Assembly (NCBI GenBank): GCA_949282745.1
Contig: CASDQM010000019.1
Location: forward strand, 1 to 64,000
Length of the DNA: 64,000 nt
Reading direction: 5' to 3'
Source: an uncultured Sutterella sp.
Lineage (GTDB): Bacteria > Pseudomonadota > Gammaproteobacteria > Burkholderiales > Burkholderiaceae_F
Shown in pieces: positions 49,951 to 59,004 of this stretch; position 1 is the first letter of the stretch, and the number at the start of each line of letters is the position of its first letter. The position numbers and the translations under genes are program-made. The notes under the pieces were generated by a model. The model searched no databases, was not told the origin of the DNA, and saw only the letters and a program-made list of their open reading frames with translations.

Positions 49951-52245
49951 ATGACTTTTGCCAAATCGACCCTCTCTCTCCTTTGTTCGCTTCTATTCTC
50001 GGGCAGCCTTTCGGCCGCCATGCTGGGCGAAATGACGGTCCGCTCGGTGCCGGGCGAACCCTTGGACGCGATCCTCACGATCGAGGATGTGGACCTTTCG
50101 TCGACCACTTCGATGGTGCGCGTGGCGCCCCCGGGAACCTACCTGCGCGAAGGCGTCGCCTGGCCCGAACAGGTCCAGGACCTGAAACTCAAGCGCGACG
50201 CCTCGGCCGACAACAACGTCACGGTCCGCGTGGTCGGAAGCGAAACGCTCGGTGCGGAAAGCTTTCCCCTCCTGATCGAACTCAACGTGGGCGGCAACGT
50301 CACCGTTCGGCAGTACGTTCTGCACGCCGAAAACGGTCATTTTTCGGTGACGGCCGACCTGCCGCGCCGCACGGTGACGGCGCCCGTCGCCGCGCCCGAG
50401 ACGACTTCGACGCCCTCCGTCACGATGGCCGCCGCGAGCGACCCGAAGGAAGTGAAGGCTCTGAAGCGCCGCTTGGCGAAGAAGGGACGCTACGCGCCCT
50501 CCGTCGTGCGCGACTACGTGGCCCTGAACGGGTTCGACTCGACGCAGCCCTTCAACGTGATCGCGGACATGACGATCTGGTCGATCGCGAAGCTCTACTG
50601 GCCTGTCTTTGAAGGCTGCACGATGGAGCAGCTCGTCGTCGGGTTTGAAGAAAAGAACCCCGACGCCTTCCTTCGCGACGATCCCTCGAAACTCGTGATC
50701 GGCTCGAAGCTCACCGCGCCCACGCGCGCGGAAGTGCTCGCGATCGATCCGGTGGAGGCCTTCCGCCGCGTGCACGGCAGCGACACGGCGATTCCCATGC
50801 CCACGCAGAACCTGATCGACGCGCAGGCGATGAGCCTTGAAACCGCCGAAAAGACGGCCCGCGCCCAGACGGAAGCGCGCGAACGCGGTCTTGCGCCCGC
50901 CGAAGTGGCGGCGGCCGGCCGCGCGGCGATCGAAGCCGACCGGGCCGAGCGCACCGAGGAGCGCGAACTGATGGGCGAGGAACGTCCCGGGACCGCTCCC
51001 GCGGCCGAACCCGCCGAAGCGTCCGTGACGCAGGAAAAGACGGAGCAGCCCGCTGAAGAACCGGCCGCGGAGCCCGCTACCCGGACCGCCGCAACGGATG
51101 CGAACGAAACCGCGCCCGCCGAGCCCGTTGCCCAAACGGCGGCTGAAACGAAGACTGAAACGACGACTGAAACGACGGCCGATGCGACCGCGGCCGCTCC
51201 GGAAACGGCTCCCGAGCCCGAGGCCGCCGAAGAGGCGACTGTTGCTCCGGAAGAAATCCCGAATCCCGACGACGCGGCCGATCAGAGCGTGACGCAGGAA
51301 TCGCTCAACCGTCCGGCGGACCCGGCGATCGCCGAAGCCGCCGAGCAGAATGCCGAGGCACCCGCTCAAGAGCCTGCCGAAGAAAAGCCCGCCGAAGAAA
51401 CCGTTGCTCCGGTCGCGGCCGAACCCGCGCAGGATGCGGCGAAGACTACCGAACCCGCTCCCGCGGGCGAACCTCAGAAGGCCGCCGCGACCGAAGAAAA
51501 GAAGGACGAATCGTCGGGCATCTCCGGCGGCGTGATCGGCGTGGGCGTGCTCATTCTTCTGCTTCTTTTCTGGCTTTTGCGCCGCAAGAAGGCGGACGGG
51601 GACGATCCCGAACCCAAGCCCGAACAGACCGTGACGCTTTCGAAGGACATTCCTCCCTCGTCGCCCGCGCAACTGAAGGCGCTTGAGCGCACCGTCGACG
51701 AAGCCGTGAAGAACGGCACGACCGCGGGCGCGATGGGCGTGGGCGCCGCCGCCTTTGCCGAAGAAAAGGCCTGGGCCGAAGAGACGCCGTCCGTCGAAAC
51801 GACGACGGAAGTCCCCGCTTCCGAGACGGAAGTCGAAGCGAAACCGACGGAACCCGCGGCGCAGCCCTGGCTTGAGCCCGACGAAGAAATGCCGCCCGTC
51901 GACGAAGAGGAGCGCAACCGCACGAGCGACAAGGCCGTCTCCGACGTGGTCGGGGACCTGACGCTTGAACTCGACGAACCCGAAGAGAAGGCGGCGCCCG
52001 AACCCGCGGCGCCGGAACTTCCGTCCGTCGCGGCGGAAGAACCCGTCCCGCATCTTCGCAGCGAACGCGAAGTGGCCCAGACCGCCGCGATCGACGGCAA
52101 GCTGAAGCTCGCGCAGGCCTTCGTGGGCTTGGGCGCCCTCAAGGAAGCCCGGGAACTTCTCGCCGAAGTGCGCGAGAAGGGGACGGCGCAGCAGCGCGAA
52201 CACGCGAAGTTCCTTGAAGAGCGCATCGCCGGAGAAAAGGCGTGA
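49951..52245 (+). CDS. fimV: FimV-like LysM-domain inner-membrane protein
   Basis: 764 residues. A Sec signal (LSLLCSLLFSGSLSAA) is followed by the FimV N-terminal region (LGEMTVRSVPGEPLDAILTIEDVD). A LysM-like segment lies near ~190-250 (WSIAKLYWPVFEGCTMEQLVVGFEEKNPDAF). A very long Ala/Glu/Pro/Thr-rich acidic region (~320-515) precedes a single membrane helix (~523-543). The tail has the FimV C-terminal TPR-like motif (KLKLAQAFVGLGALKEARELLAEV). FimV anchors polar and type IV pilus/secretion complexes. TATCAT at 49886-49891 is a likely -10. It overlaps truA by four bases, the order known from Pseudomonas. Confidence 0.9.
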   Translation: MTFAKSTLSLLCSLLFSGSLSAAMLGEMTVRSVPGEPLDAILTIEDVDLSSTTSMVRVAPPGTYLREGVAWPEQVQDLKLKRDASADNNVTVRVVGSETLGAESFPLLIELNVGGNVTVRQYVLHAENGHFSVTADLPRRTVTAPVAAPETTSTPSVTMAAASDPKEVKALKRRLAKKGRYAPSVVRDYVALNGFDSTQPFNVIADMTIWSIAKLYWPVFEGCTMEQLVVGFEEKNPDAFLRDDPSKLVIGSKLTAPTRAEVLAIDPVEAFRRVHGSDTAIPMPTQNLIDAQAMSLETAEKTARAQTEARERGLAPAEVAAAGRAAIEADRAERTEERELMGEERPGTAPAAEPAEASVTQEKTEQPAEEPAAEPATRTAATDANETAPAEPVAQTAAETKTETTTETTADATAAAPETAPEPEAAEEATVAPEEIPNPDDAADQSVTQESLNRPADPAIAEAAEQNAEAPAQEPAEEKPAEETVAPVAAEPAQDAAKTTEPAPAGEPQKAAATEEKKDESSGISGGVIGVGVLILLLLFWLLRRKKADGDDPEPKPEQTVTLSKDIPPSSPAQLKALERTVDEAVKNGTTAGAMGVGAAAFAEEKAWAEETPSVETTTEVPASETEVEAKPTEPAAQPWLEPDEEMPPVDEEERNRTSDKAVSDVVGDLTLELDEPEEKAAPEPAAPELPSVAAEEPVPHLRSEREVAQTAAIDGKLKLAQAFVGLGALKEARELLAEVREKGTAQQREHAKFLEERIAGEKA

Positions 52246-53024
52246 GGATCGCGCTCGGCATCGAGTACGACGGCAGCGCCTTCTGCGGCTGGCAGATTCA
52301 ACCCGACATGCCCTCGGTGCAGGCGACGCTCGAGGGCGCCGTCGGGCGTTTTCTCGCCGCGCCCGCCTCCGTCATCTGCGCGGGCCGCACCGACACGGGC
52401 GTGCACGCGACGCATCAGGTGGTGTCGCTCGATACCGAAGTCGTTCGTCCCGAGCGCAACTGGGTGCGCGGCGTCAGCACGCACCTGCCGCCCACGGTCG
52501 CGGTCCTCTGGGCCCGGGTCGTGCCGGACGAATTCCACGCGCGCTTTGACGCGACCGCCCGAACCTACGAATACTGGCTCTACAACCACGCCGTGCGCAG
52601 TCCCGTTTATGCGAAGCGCGCGGGCTGGGTGTGGCGGCCGCTCGACGTCGAGCGCATGCGCGAGGGCGCCGAGTGTCTTCTCGGGACGCACGACTTTTCG
52701 AGTTTTCGCGCGGCCGAGTGCCAGGCGAAGACGCCCGTGCGCACGATCGAGTCGCTCGACATCGTCCGCAAGGGACGTCTCGTGGGCCTTCGCATCACCG
52801 CGAACGCGTTTTTGCACCATATGGTCCGCAACATCGTGGGGACGCTCGTCTACGTCGGCACGGGGCGCGAGCGCCCCGAATGGGTGAGGGAAGTGCTCGA
52901 AGCCCGCTCCCGGACGGTGGCCGCGCCCACCTTCTCGCCCGACGGACTCTATCTCACGGGGGTGCGCTATCCCGGCGTCGACATCCCGCAGTCGGGGATG
53001 AGTCCCTTCGGATTCGACGACTGA
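52242..53024 (+). CDS. truA: tRNA pseudouridine(38-40) synthase TruA
   Basis: 260 residues from a GTG start overlapping the fimV stop (GTGA). The catalytic Asp is D51 in GRTDTGVHA; RTYEYWLYN, FLHHMVRNIVGTLVYVG and the DGLYLTGVRYP end all match. It modifies U38-U40 in the anticodon stem. trpF, which in Pseudomonas stands between truA and accD, is absent here. Confidence 0.95.
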   Translation: MRIALGIEYDGSAFCGWQIQPDMPSVQATLEGAVGRFLAAPASVICAGRTDTGVHATHQVVSLDTEVVRPERNWVRGVSTHLPPTVAVLWARVVPDEFHARFDATARTYEYWLYNHAVRSPVYAKRAGWVWRPLDVERMREGAECLLGTHDFSSFRAAECQAKTPVRTIESLDIVRKGRLVGLRITANAFLHHMVRNIVGTLVYVGTGRERPEWVREVLEARSRTVAAPTFSPDGLYLTGVRYPGVDIPQSGMSPFGFDD

Positions 53025-53076
53025 CGTCAGCCGTTTGTGCTAACGCGTTTCGGCCTTCGACAGGGCGGCGCCTCCG

Positions 53077-53082
53077 TATAAT
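53077..53082 (+). promoter_or_regulatory. -10 element TATAAT before accD
   Basis: A consensus TATAAT 80 bases before the accD ATG; TTCGAC at 53056-53061 is a weak -35 at 15 bases. It suggests accD has its own promoter within the cluster. Confidence 0.5.
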
Positions 53083-53162
53083 GTTTCTTTTCGCGGATGC
53101 GAATCCGCAGCGGTCCGCTTTCGGACCGAAAACCGTTTTTTTACGAAGCTCAGGTCACTCCG

Positions 53163-54050
53163 ATGAGTTGGTTGAATCACATCCTCCCGAAGATCCAGCG
53201 CAAGCAGGAACCCCAAGACGCAACGCAGCGCAAGGTCAGCCCCATTCCCGAAGGGCTGTGGACGAAGTGTCCCGGGTGCGAACAGACGCTCTACGCCGAA
53301 GAGTTGCGCGGCAGTCTTCAGGTCTGCCCGAAGTGCGGTCACCACATGCGCATCGGCGCGCGTGCGCGCCTTGAAGCCTTCCTCGACCCCGAAGGTCAGG
53401 TGGAAGTGGCGGCGAACGTCCGCGCGGAGGACCCCCTTCACTTCGTCGACAGCAAGCCCTATCCCAAGCGCCGCGAAGCGGCCGAAAAGACGACGGGCGA
53501 AACGGACGCGATCGTCGTGATGTCCGGGACGCTGCGCCGCGAACCGATCGTGGCGGCGGCCTTCGAATTCAAGTACATGGGCGGCTCCATGGGCTCGGTC
53601 GTGGGCGAGCGCTTCTCGCGCGGCGTCGACGAGGCGATCCGCCGCAACTGCCCCTTCGTGTGCTTCGCCGCTTCGGGCGGCGCCCGCATGCAGGAGGGTC
53701 TCCTCTCGCTCATGCAGATGGCCAAGACCACGGCGGCCGTGACGCGCCTTGCCGAAGCGGGTCTTCCCTTCATTTCGGTTCTCACCGACCCGACGATGGG
53801 CGGCGTGTCGGCGTCCTTTGCCTTCATGGGCGACGTCGTCATCGCCGAACCCAAGGCCCTGATCGGCTTTGCGGGTCCGCGCGTGATCGAGCAGACCGTG
53901 CGTGAAAAGCTTCCCGAAGGCTTCCAACGCGCCGAATTCCTCCTGCAGAAGGGCCAGATCGACATGATCGTCGACCGCCGCGACATGCGCGCGCGCATCT
54001 CGGTGATCACGCAGCTTCTCATGAAGAAGTCGCCCGTGACCGGCTTCTGA
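53163..54050 (+). CDS. accD: Acetyl-CoA carboxylase carboxyltransferase beta subunit
   Basis: 295 residues from ATG 53163. The N-terminal zinc ribbon has C36, C39, C55 and C58 (CPGC...CPKC). The carboxyltransferase core has [42 protein letters not shown] and [16 protein letters not shown]. With AccA it transfers CO2 from carboxybiotin to acetyl-CoA for fatty acid synthesis. It is followed by folC after 92 bases, the usual neighbour. Confidence 0.96.
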   Translation: MSWLNHILPKIQRKQEPQDATQRKVSPIPEGLWTKCPGCEQTLYAEELRGSLQVCPKCGHHMRIGARARLEAFLDPEGQVEVAANVRAEDPLHFVDSKPYPKRREAAEKTTGETDAIVVMSGTLRREPIVAAAFEFKYMGGSMGSVVGERFSRGVDEAIRRNCPFVCFAASGGARMQEGLLSLMQMAKTTAAVTRLAEAGLPFISVLTDPTMGGVSASFAFMGDVVIAEPKALIGFAGPRVIEQTVREKLPEGFQRAEFLLQKGQIDMIVDRRDMRARISVITQLLMKKSPVTGF

Positions 54051-54142
54051 GGCGGTTTGCCCTTTCGACAGATGCCCATTCGAGGCGCGGCGTCCTATTT
54101 CCCGTCGGACGCCGCGTCTCCTCTTTTTTGGAGGTCTTTTCC

Positions 54143-55453
54143 ATGACCGAAACGCAAAACTTCACCACCCTTGACGAGTGGCTCCACCACATCGAAACGC
54201 TCCACGCCAAGCCCATCGACATGGGACTCGAGCGCATGCAGATGATGGTGAAGAAAATGGGCATCCGCTTTTCCTGCCCCGTGATCACGGTGGGCGGCAC
54301 GAACGGCAAGGGTTCGACCGTCGGGATGCTCGAGTCGATCTACCGCGCTGCGGGCTACAAGACCTGCGCGCACACGTCGCCGCACCTTCTGCGCTTCAAC
54401 GAACGCGCCCGCATCAACGGGGTCGAGGCCCGCGACGAAGACCTCATGGCGGCCTTCGCCGAAGTGGAGGAAGCGCGCGAAGGGACGCTTTCCTACTTCG
54501 AATACACGGCGCTCGGCATCCTGCGTCTTTTCCAAAAGGAAAACCCCGACGTCGTGATCCTTGAAATCGGTCTCGGCGGACGCCTTGACGCCATCAACAC
54601 GATCGACAGCGACGCGGCCGTGATTTCCACGGTCGGGATCGACCACACGGCCTTCCTCGGCGACACCCGCGAGGCGATCGCCTCGGAAAAGGCCTGCATT
54701 TATCGTCCGGGCTGCCCCGCGGTCTGCTCGGACGCGGACGTTCCGTCGACCCTTTCCGCCTACGTCGAGAAAATCGGCGCGAAGGGGATTTACGCCGGCC
54801 GCGACTTCCGCACGGTCGTCCATGAAGACGGAACCTTCGACTGGGAAGGCGAGGGCGTTCGCTACGAAAAGCTCCCGCGCCCGGCGCTTTTGGGCGTCAA
54901 TCAGTACCGCAACGCCGCGGGCGTGCTCGCCGTCGTGACGGCGCTCCAAGCCAAACTCCCCGTCCCGCGCGAAGCGATCGAAAAGGGTCTCGAAACGGTG
55001 CGTCTGACGGCCCGCTTTGAGACGGTGTCGCAGGACCCGTGCCCGATCGTGCTCGACGTCGGCCACAATCCGGAAGCGGCCGCGGTGCTCGCCGAAAACA
55101 TCCGCCTCACGAAGCGCGAAGGGGAACGCACGATGGCGGTCTTCGGGATGCTCGCCGACAAGGACATGGAAGGGGTCGCTCGTTTGCTCAAGGACAGCTT
55201 CGACGACTGGTTCATCGCGTCCCTCACGGGGCCGCGCGCCGCGTCCGCAACGCTTTTGAAGAGCGCGATGCTTCGCGCGGGCGTTCCGGAAGACCGGATC
55301 GAAAGCTACACGACGGTCGAGGCCGCCCTCGCGCAGGCGCGTTTCGTTGCAAAAAATCTCTCGGAGCGTCCGAGCGGCACTGTTAGAATCATCGTGTTCG
55401 GGTCCTTCGTGACCGTTACGGCCGCGCTTGAAGCGCTTGCCGCCCACGCGTAA
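54143..55453 (+). CDS. folC: Folylpolyglutamate synthase / dihydrofolate synthase
   Basis: 436 residues from ATG 54143 with GGAGGT seven bases upstream. The P-loop is GGTNGKGST (51-59). Other Mur-ligase-like motifs are HTSPHL, LEIGLGGRLDAIN and DVGHNPEAA, and HTAFLGDTREAIASEKACIYRPG. It adds glutamates to folates and makes dihydrofolate from dihydropteroate. The accD-folC pairing is widely conserved. Confidence 0.95.
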   Translation: MTETQNFTTLDEWLHHIETLHAKPIDMGLERMQMMVKKMGIRFSCPVITVGGTNGKGSTVGMLESIYRAAGYKTCAHTSPHLLRFNERARINGVEARDEDLMAAFAEVEEAREGTLSYFEYTALGILRLFQKENPDVVILEIGLGGRLDAINTIDSDAAVISTVGIDHTAFLGDTREAIASEKACIYRPGCPAVCSDADVPSTLSAYVEKIGAKGIYAGRDFRTVVHEDGTFDWEGEGVRYEKLPRPALLGVNQYRNAAGVLAVVTALQAKLPVPREAIEKGLETVRLTARFETVSQDPCPIVLDVGHNPEAAAVLAENIRLTKREGERTMAVFGMLADKDMEGVARLLKDSFDDWFIASLTGPRAASATLLKSAMLRAGVPEDRIESYTTVEAALAQARFVAKNLSERPSGTVRIIVFGSFVTVTAALEALAAHA

Positions 55454-55506
55454 AACGATTCATTCGCCCGTCCCCTTGTGCGGCGGGGTTCCGAGGAGAG
55501 AAACAT

Positions 55507-56565
55507 ATGTTCAATTTCTTCAAGACCGGCGGCAAGGGACCCGCGGATTCCGAATCGAAGGATCCGTGGGAGGAGGTGCGCACCGAACCCGTATTGGGCG
55601 GCGAAAAGGCGCCCGAGAAGGAGACGGCGAAGGAGCCCGAGGACGTTTCGCCCTTTGAGGAAGTTCCGCCTTCGGTCTCCGAGCCCGTGCCGCCCCGCGG
55701 CGAAAACGCGGGCGCCGCGCCCGACCCCGTCATCCCAGTGTGGGCGACGACGCCCGAGCACGAGGAGGAACCCTCGCGCGAAGCCGCGCTTGAGGCCGAC
55801 CGGCCCGAGCCCATGGTGACGACGCCCGTGCCGCGCGAAACGGTGCGGCGCGTGCGCGATCGGGAGCGCGAAGCGCAGCCTGAAGAAGAATCGGCGCCGG
55901 TGCCGACGCCCGAAGAAATCCTTCGCCACAAGCGCATGCGTCACCGCATGATCGGCGCGGCGGCCCTCCTTCTCGCGCTCGTTCTCGTGACGCCCTTTGC
56001 GCTCGATGACGAAAAGCGTCTCGACGTCGAGAAGATGAATCTCGACATTCCCGATCCGCAGGCGGTCGAAACGACGATCGCTCCCGAACCCGAGCCCGCG
56101 GCGGAAAAGCCCGCCCACGGCGACGTGGTGGTCGCGGGATCGGGTAAGAGCCCCTCGACGGGGGCCGCGAATCTTGAAGGGGAGGCGGCCAAGGAGACGA
56201 AGCCCGACCCGAAGGCCAAGCCCGCCGAAGAGACGAAGGCGCCCGCCAAGGCGGAAGAGGTTGCGAAGCCCGCCAAGCCCGCGGAACCCGCCCGCAGTGA
56301 TGCGGCGCCCACGGGCGAAGGCTACTACATTCAGGTTCTCGCGACGAGTTCGGAACTCTCCGCCGAAAAGCTCGTCAAGGACATGAAGCTGCAGGGTCTT
56401 CCCGCCTACAAGATGAGCGTGCGTCAGAACGGAAAGACCCTCTGGCGCGTGCGCGTCGGGCTCTTCAAGACGAAGGCCGAGGCCGAGAGCGCTTCGGGTC
56501 TTCTCATGCTCAACAACTTCGCTTCGAAGCCCATCGTCTCGCACCAGAAGGCCTCGAAGAAATAA
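55507..56565 (+). CDS. SPOR-domain membrane protein (DedD-like)
   Basis: 352 residues with GAGGAGA upstream. The cytoplasmic first ~140 residues are acidic and Pro-rich, followed by a single membrane helix (~148-165, IGAAALLLALVLVTPFAL). A Pro/Ala/Lys/Glu linker leads to a C-terminal SPOR domain (~275-348: GYYIQVLATSSELSAEKLVKDMKLQGLPAY...WRVRVGLF). SPOR binds denuded peptidoglycan at the division septum. DedD stands at this same place between folC and cvpA in E. coli. The cytoplasmic part is much longer than in E. coli DedD. Confidence 0.87.
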   Translation: MFNFFKTGGKGPADSESKDPWEEVRTEPVLGGEKAPEKETAKEPEDVSPFEEVPPSVSEPVPPRGENAGAAPDPVIPVWATTPEHEEEPSREAALEADRPEPMVTTPVPRETVRRVRDREREAQPEEESAPVPTPEEILRHKRMRHRMIGAAALLLALVLVTPFALDDEKRLDVEKMNLDIPDPQAVETTIAPEPEPAAEKPAHGDVVVAGSGKSPSTGAANLEGEAAKETKPDPKAKPAEETKAPAKAEEVAKPAKPAEPARSDAAPTGEGYYIQVLATSSELSAEKLVKDMKLQGLPAYKMSVRQNGKTLWRVRVGLFKTKAEAESASGLLMLNNFASKPIVSHQKASKK

Positions 56566-56631
56566 GCGGCGAAAATCGGGCGTTTCGGCGCGGAAAATCT
56601 CCGCGCCGCGCCCCACGCCGCACGGTCCTTC

Positions 56632-56639
56632 GCTACAAT
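56632..56639 (+). promoter_or_regulatory. -10 element GCTACAAT before cvpA
   Basis: GCTACAAT with TACAAT at 56634-56639, 60 bases before the cvpA ATG; no clear -35. Confidence 0.45.
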
Positions 56640-56698
56640 AGCGCATCTTCGAAGCCCTTCGGGGTTTCCCTTCCTTTTCCCGTTTTCCGTTTCGCTTC

Positions 56699-57253
56699 AT
56701 GACCGAAATCGACTGGCTCATCGTCGGCCTTCTCGTTCTCTCAAGCGGCGTCGGCATCACGCGCGGCGTGGTGCGCGAAATTCTCGCCATCGTAGGATGG
56801 GTGGCGGGCATCATGCTCGCGCTCGCCTTCTCGGGCGACTTCGCCGACATGATTCCGCTCGAGAGCCTCGGCTATCTCCCCCGCGTGCTGATCGCCTCGA
56901 TCCTTCTGATCGTCGCGGCGCTCTTCTGCGTGGGACTCCTGGGGCTTCTCATCCGCAAGCTCCTCGAAGTGGCCGAGCTGACGTTCGAGGACCGGGCCTT
57001 GGGCGCCGTCTTCGGTTTCCTGCGGGGCGCCGTCGTGGTGTGCGCCGGGGTCTTCTTCTTCGGCCTCATCGACGACGTGAAAACGAGCAAAATGTGGCAG
57101 CAGTCCTCCCTCATCGCTCCGGCGGAGACGGTGATCGACTGGTCGTTGCCCTACCTTCCCGACTGGTTCGCTTCGCTGCGAAACGGATCCTCGTCGCCGC
57201 TTTCCGCGGCGGGATTCCTCTCGCGGGCGAACGGGGGAGCCAACGAATCATGA
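56699..57253 (+). CDS. cvpA: CvpA family membrane protein
   Basis: 184 residues with four hydrophobic helices and the family opening DWLIVGLLVLSSGVGITRGVVREILAIVGWVAGI. Linked to colicin V production and envelope stress in E. coli; the exact role is unclear. It precedes purF as usual, but an intrinsic terminator separates the two here. Confidence 0.93.
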   Translation: MTEIDWLIVGLLVLSSGVGITRGVVREILAIVGWVAGIMLALAFSGDFADMIPLESLGYLPRVLIASILLIVAALFCVGLLGLLIRKLLEVAELTFEDRALGAVFGFLRGAVVVCAGVFFFGLIDDVKTSKMWQQSSLIAPAETVIDWSLPYLPDWFASLRNGSSSPLSAAGFLSRANGGANES

Positions 57254-57257
57254 GAAA

Positions 57258-57285
57258 GGGGCGTGCATCAAGCACGCCCTTTTTT
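57258..57285 (+). terminator. Intrinsic terminator between cvpA and purF
   Basis: GGGCGTGC / GCACGCCC (57259-57266 and 57272-57279) with a short loop and six T residues (57280-57285), 5 bases after the cvpA stop. The stem is strong, so most transcripts should stop before purF. Confidence 0.9.
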
Positions 57286-57348
57286 AATATCTTTCTTTGA
57301 AGCTATCGGGCCTTGGGCCCACACTACTCCTTTACGAGGGACTCGACT

Positions 57349-58866
57349 ATGTGCGGTATCGTTGCCATGATGTCTTCGGAACCGGTGAATCAGCGCATTT
57401 ACGACGCGCTTCACCTTCTGCAGCATCGCGGTCAGGACGCGGCGGGCATCGCCACGCTCGACGGTTTGGAATTCCATATGTACAAGGCCATGGGCCTCGT
57501 GCGCGACGTCTTTCGCACGCGCAACATGCGCGACCTGACGGGGAACATGGGTGTCGGCCAGGTCCGCTATCCGACGCAGGGCTGTGCGAGCTCGAATCAG
57601 GAGTCGCAGCCCTTCTACGTGAACGCTCCCTACGGGATCGCCTTTGCGCACAACGGCAACCTCACGAACGCCGAAGCCTTGAAGCAGGAGCTCTATGAAA
57701 CCGACCGCCGTCACATCAACACGACGAGCGACTCGGAAGTCCTCCTGAACGTGCTCGCCACCGAAATCTCTCGCGAAACCGTCTCGAAGTCGCTCGACGC
57801 CGAAGGGGTCTTCGCCGCCGTCTCGCGCGTTCACAAGCGTCTTCGCGGCTCCTACGCGGTCGTGGCGCTCATCGCCGGCAAGGGCCTTCTCGCCTTCCGC
57901 GACCCCTACGGCATCCGTCCGATCTGCTTCGGCACGAACATGCAGGAAAACGGCAAGCTCGAATACATGGTGAGCTCGGAATCCGTGACGATGATCGGTC
58001 TCGGCTTCAAGGTCGAGCGCGACCTCGCCCCGGGCGAAGCCCTCTGGATCGACCTGAAGGGGAACGTTTCGACCCGCCAGTGCGCGGAAAACCCGGTGCT
58101 TTCGCCTTGCGCCTTCGAATGGGTCTACTTCGCCCGTCCCGACTCCACGATGGACGGCATCAACGTCTATGCGGCGCGCCTGAAGCTCGGCGAATACCTC
58201 GCCGAAACGCTCAAGCACGAAATCGACCTCTCGGAAATCGACGTCGTCATGCCGATTCCCGACAGCTCCCGCCCCTGCGCGCAGCAGCTCGCCCAGGTGC
58301 TCAATCTTCCCTACCGCGAAGGCTTCATCAAGAACCGCTACGTGGGCCGCACCTTCATCATGCCCGGCCAGGCCGTTCGCAAGAAGAGCGTTCGCCAGAA
58401 GTTGAACGCCATGCCCGTCGAATTCGAAGGGAAGAACGTTCTCCTTGTCGACGACTCGATCGTGCGCGGCACGACGATGCGTGAAATCGTGCGCATCGCC
58501 CGCGAATCCGGCGCGAAGAAGGTCTTCGTCGCTTCGTCCGCTCCGCGCGTCATGTTCCCGAACGTCTACGGCATCGACATGCCGACGCGCTCGGAACTCC
58601 TCTGCGGCGACGGCCGCGACGCGAAGGCCGTAGCCGAGAGCCTCGGCGCCGACGCGGTCGTCTATCAGACGATCGACGGCCTGAAGAACGCTCTGCACGA
58701 CCTCAATCCCTCGATTCCGCGCTTTGACTGCTCGTGCTTTGACGGCGACTACGTGACGGGCGACATCACCGAGGAATACCTCGCCCGACTCGACGCGGCC
58801 CGTGCAAAGCCCGCTCCCCAAAAAGATGACGCGGAAGAGGGCGAAGGCACGCAACCCATGTGCTAA
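57349..58866 (+). CDS. purF: Amidophosphoribosyltransferase
   Basis: 505 residues from ATG 57349 (MCGIV), giving Cys2 as the N-terminal nucleophile after Met removal; no propeptide. The glutaminase domain has HLLQHRGQDAAGI, GNMGVGQVRYPTQG and HNGNL. The PRPP-binding site is VLLVDDSIVRGTT. First committed step of purine synthesis. It has its own terminator after the stop. A weak TTGAAG (57297) is the only promoter hint in the short gap from the cvpA terminator. Confidence 0.96.
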   Translation: MCGIVAMMSSEPVNQRIYDALHLLQHRGQDAAGIATLDGLEFHMYKAMGLVRDVFRTRNMRDLTGNMGVGQVRYPTQGCASSNQESQPFYVNAPYGIAFAHNGNLTNAEALKQELYETDRRHINTTSDSEVLLNVLATEISRETVSKSLDAEGVFAAVSRVHKRLRGSYAVVALIAGKGLLAFRDPYGIRPICFGTNMQENGKLEYMVSSESVTMIGLGFKVERDLAPGEALWIDLKGNVSTRQCAENPVLSPCAFEWVYFARPDSTMDGINVYAARLKLGEYLAETLKHEIDLSEIDVVMPIPDSSRPCAQQLAQVLNLPYREGFIKNRYVGRTFIMPGQAVRKKSVRQKLNAMPVEFEGKNVLLVDDSIVRGTTMREIVRIARESGAKKVFVASSAPRVMFPNVYGIDMPTRSELLCGDGRDAKAVAESLGADAVVYQTIDGLKNALHDLNPSIPRFDCSCFDGDYVTGDITEEYLARLDAARAKPAPQKDDAEEGEGTQPMC

Positions 58867-58900
58867 AGTCTCCTCTTGCACGCTAAGCAAGTAAACGAAG

Positions 58901-58955
58901 TCGGTTCGTTTTTTCCGCGCTAGGCGCGTGCGGAAAAGGCGGACCGATTTTTCTT
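58901..58955 (+). terminator. Terminator of purF
   Basis: A long imperfect stem: outer TCGGT / ACCGA (58901-58905 and 58943-58947), inner TTTTCCGC / GCGGAAAA, then TTTTTCTTT. It starts 35 bases after the stop. Confidence 0.8.
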
Positions 58956-59004
58956 TGTCCACTCCGACTTTTTCACCGGCCGTTTTCTCGGAGCACCGTT
59001 CGAC

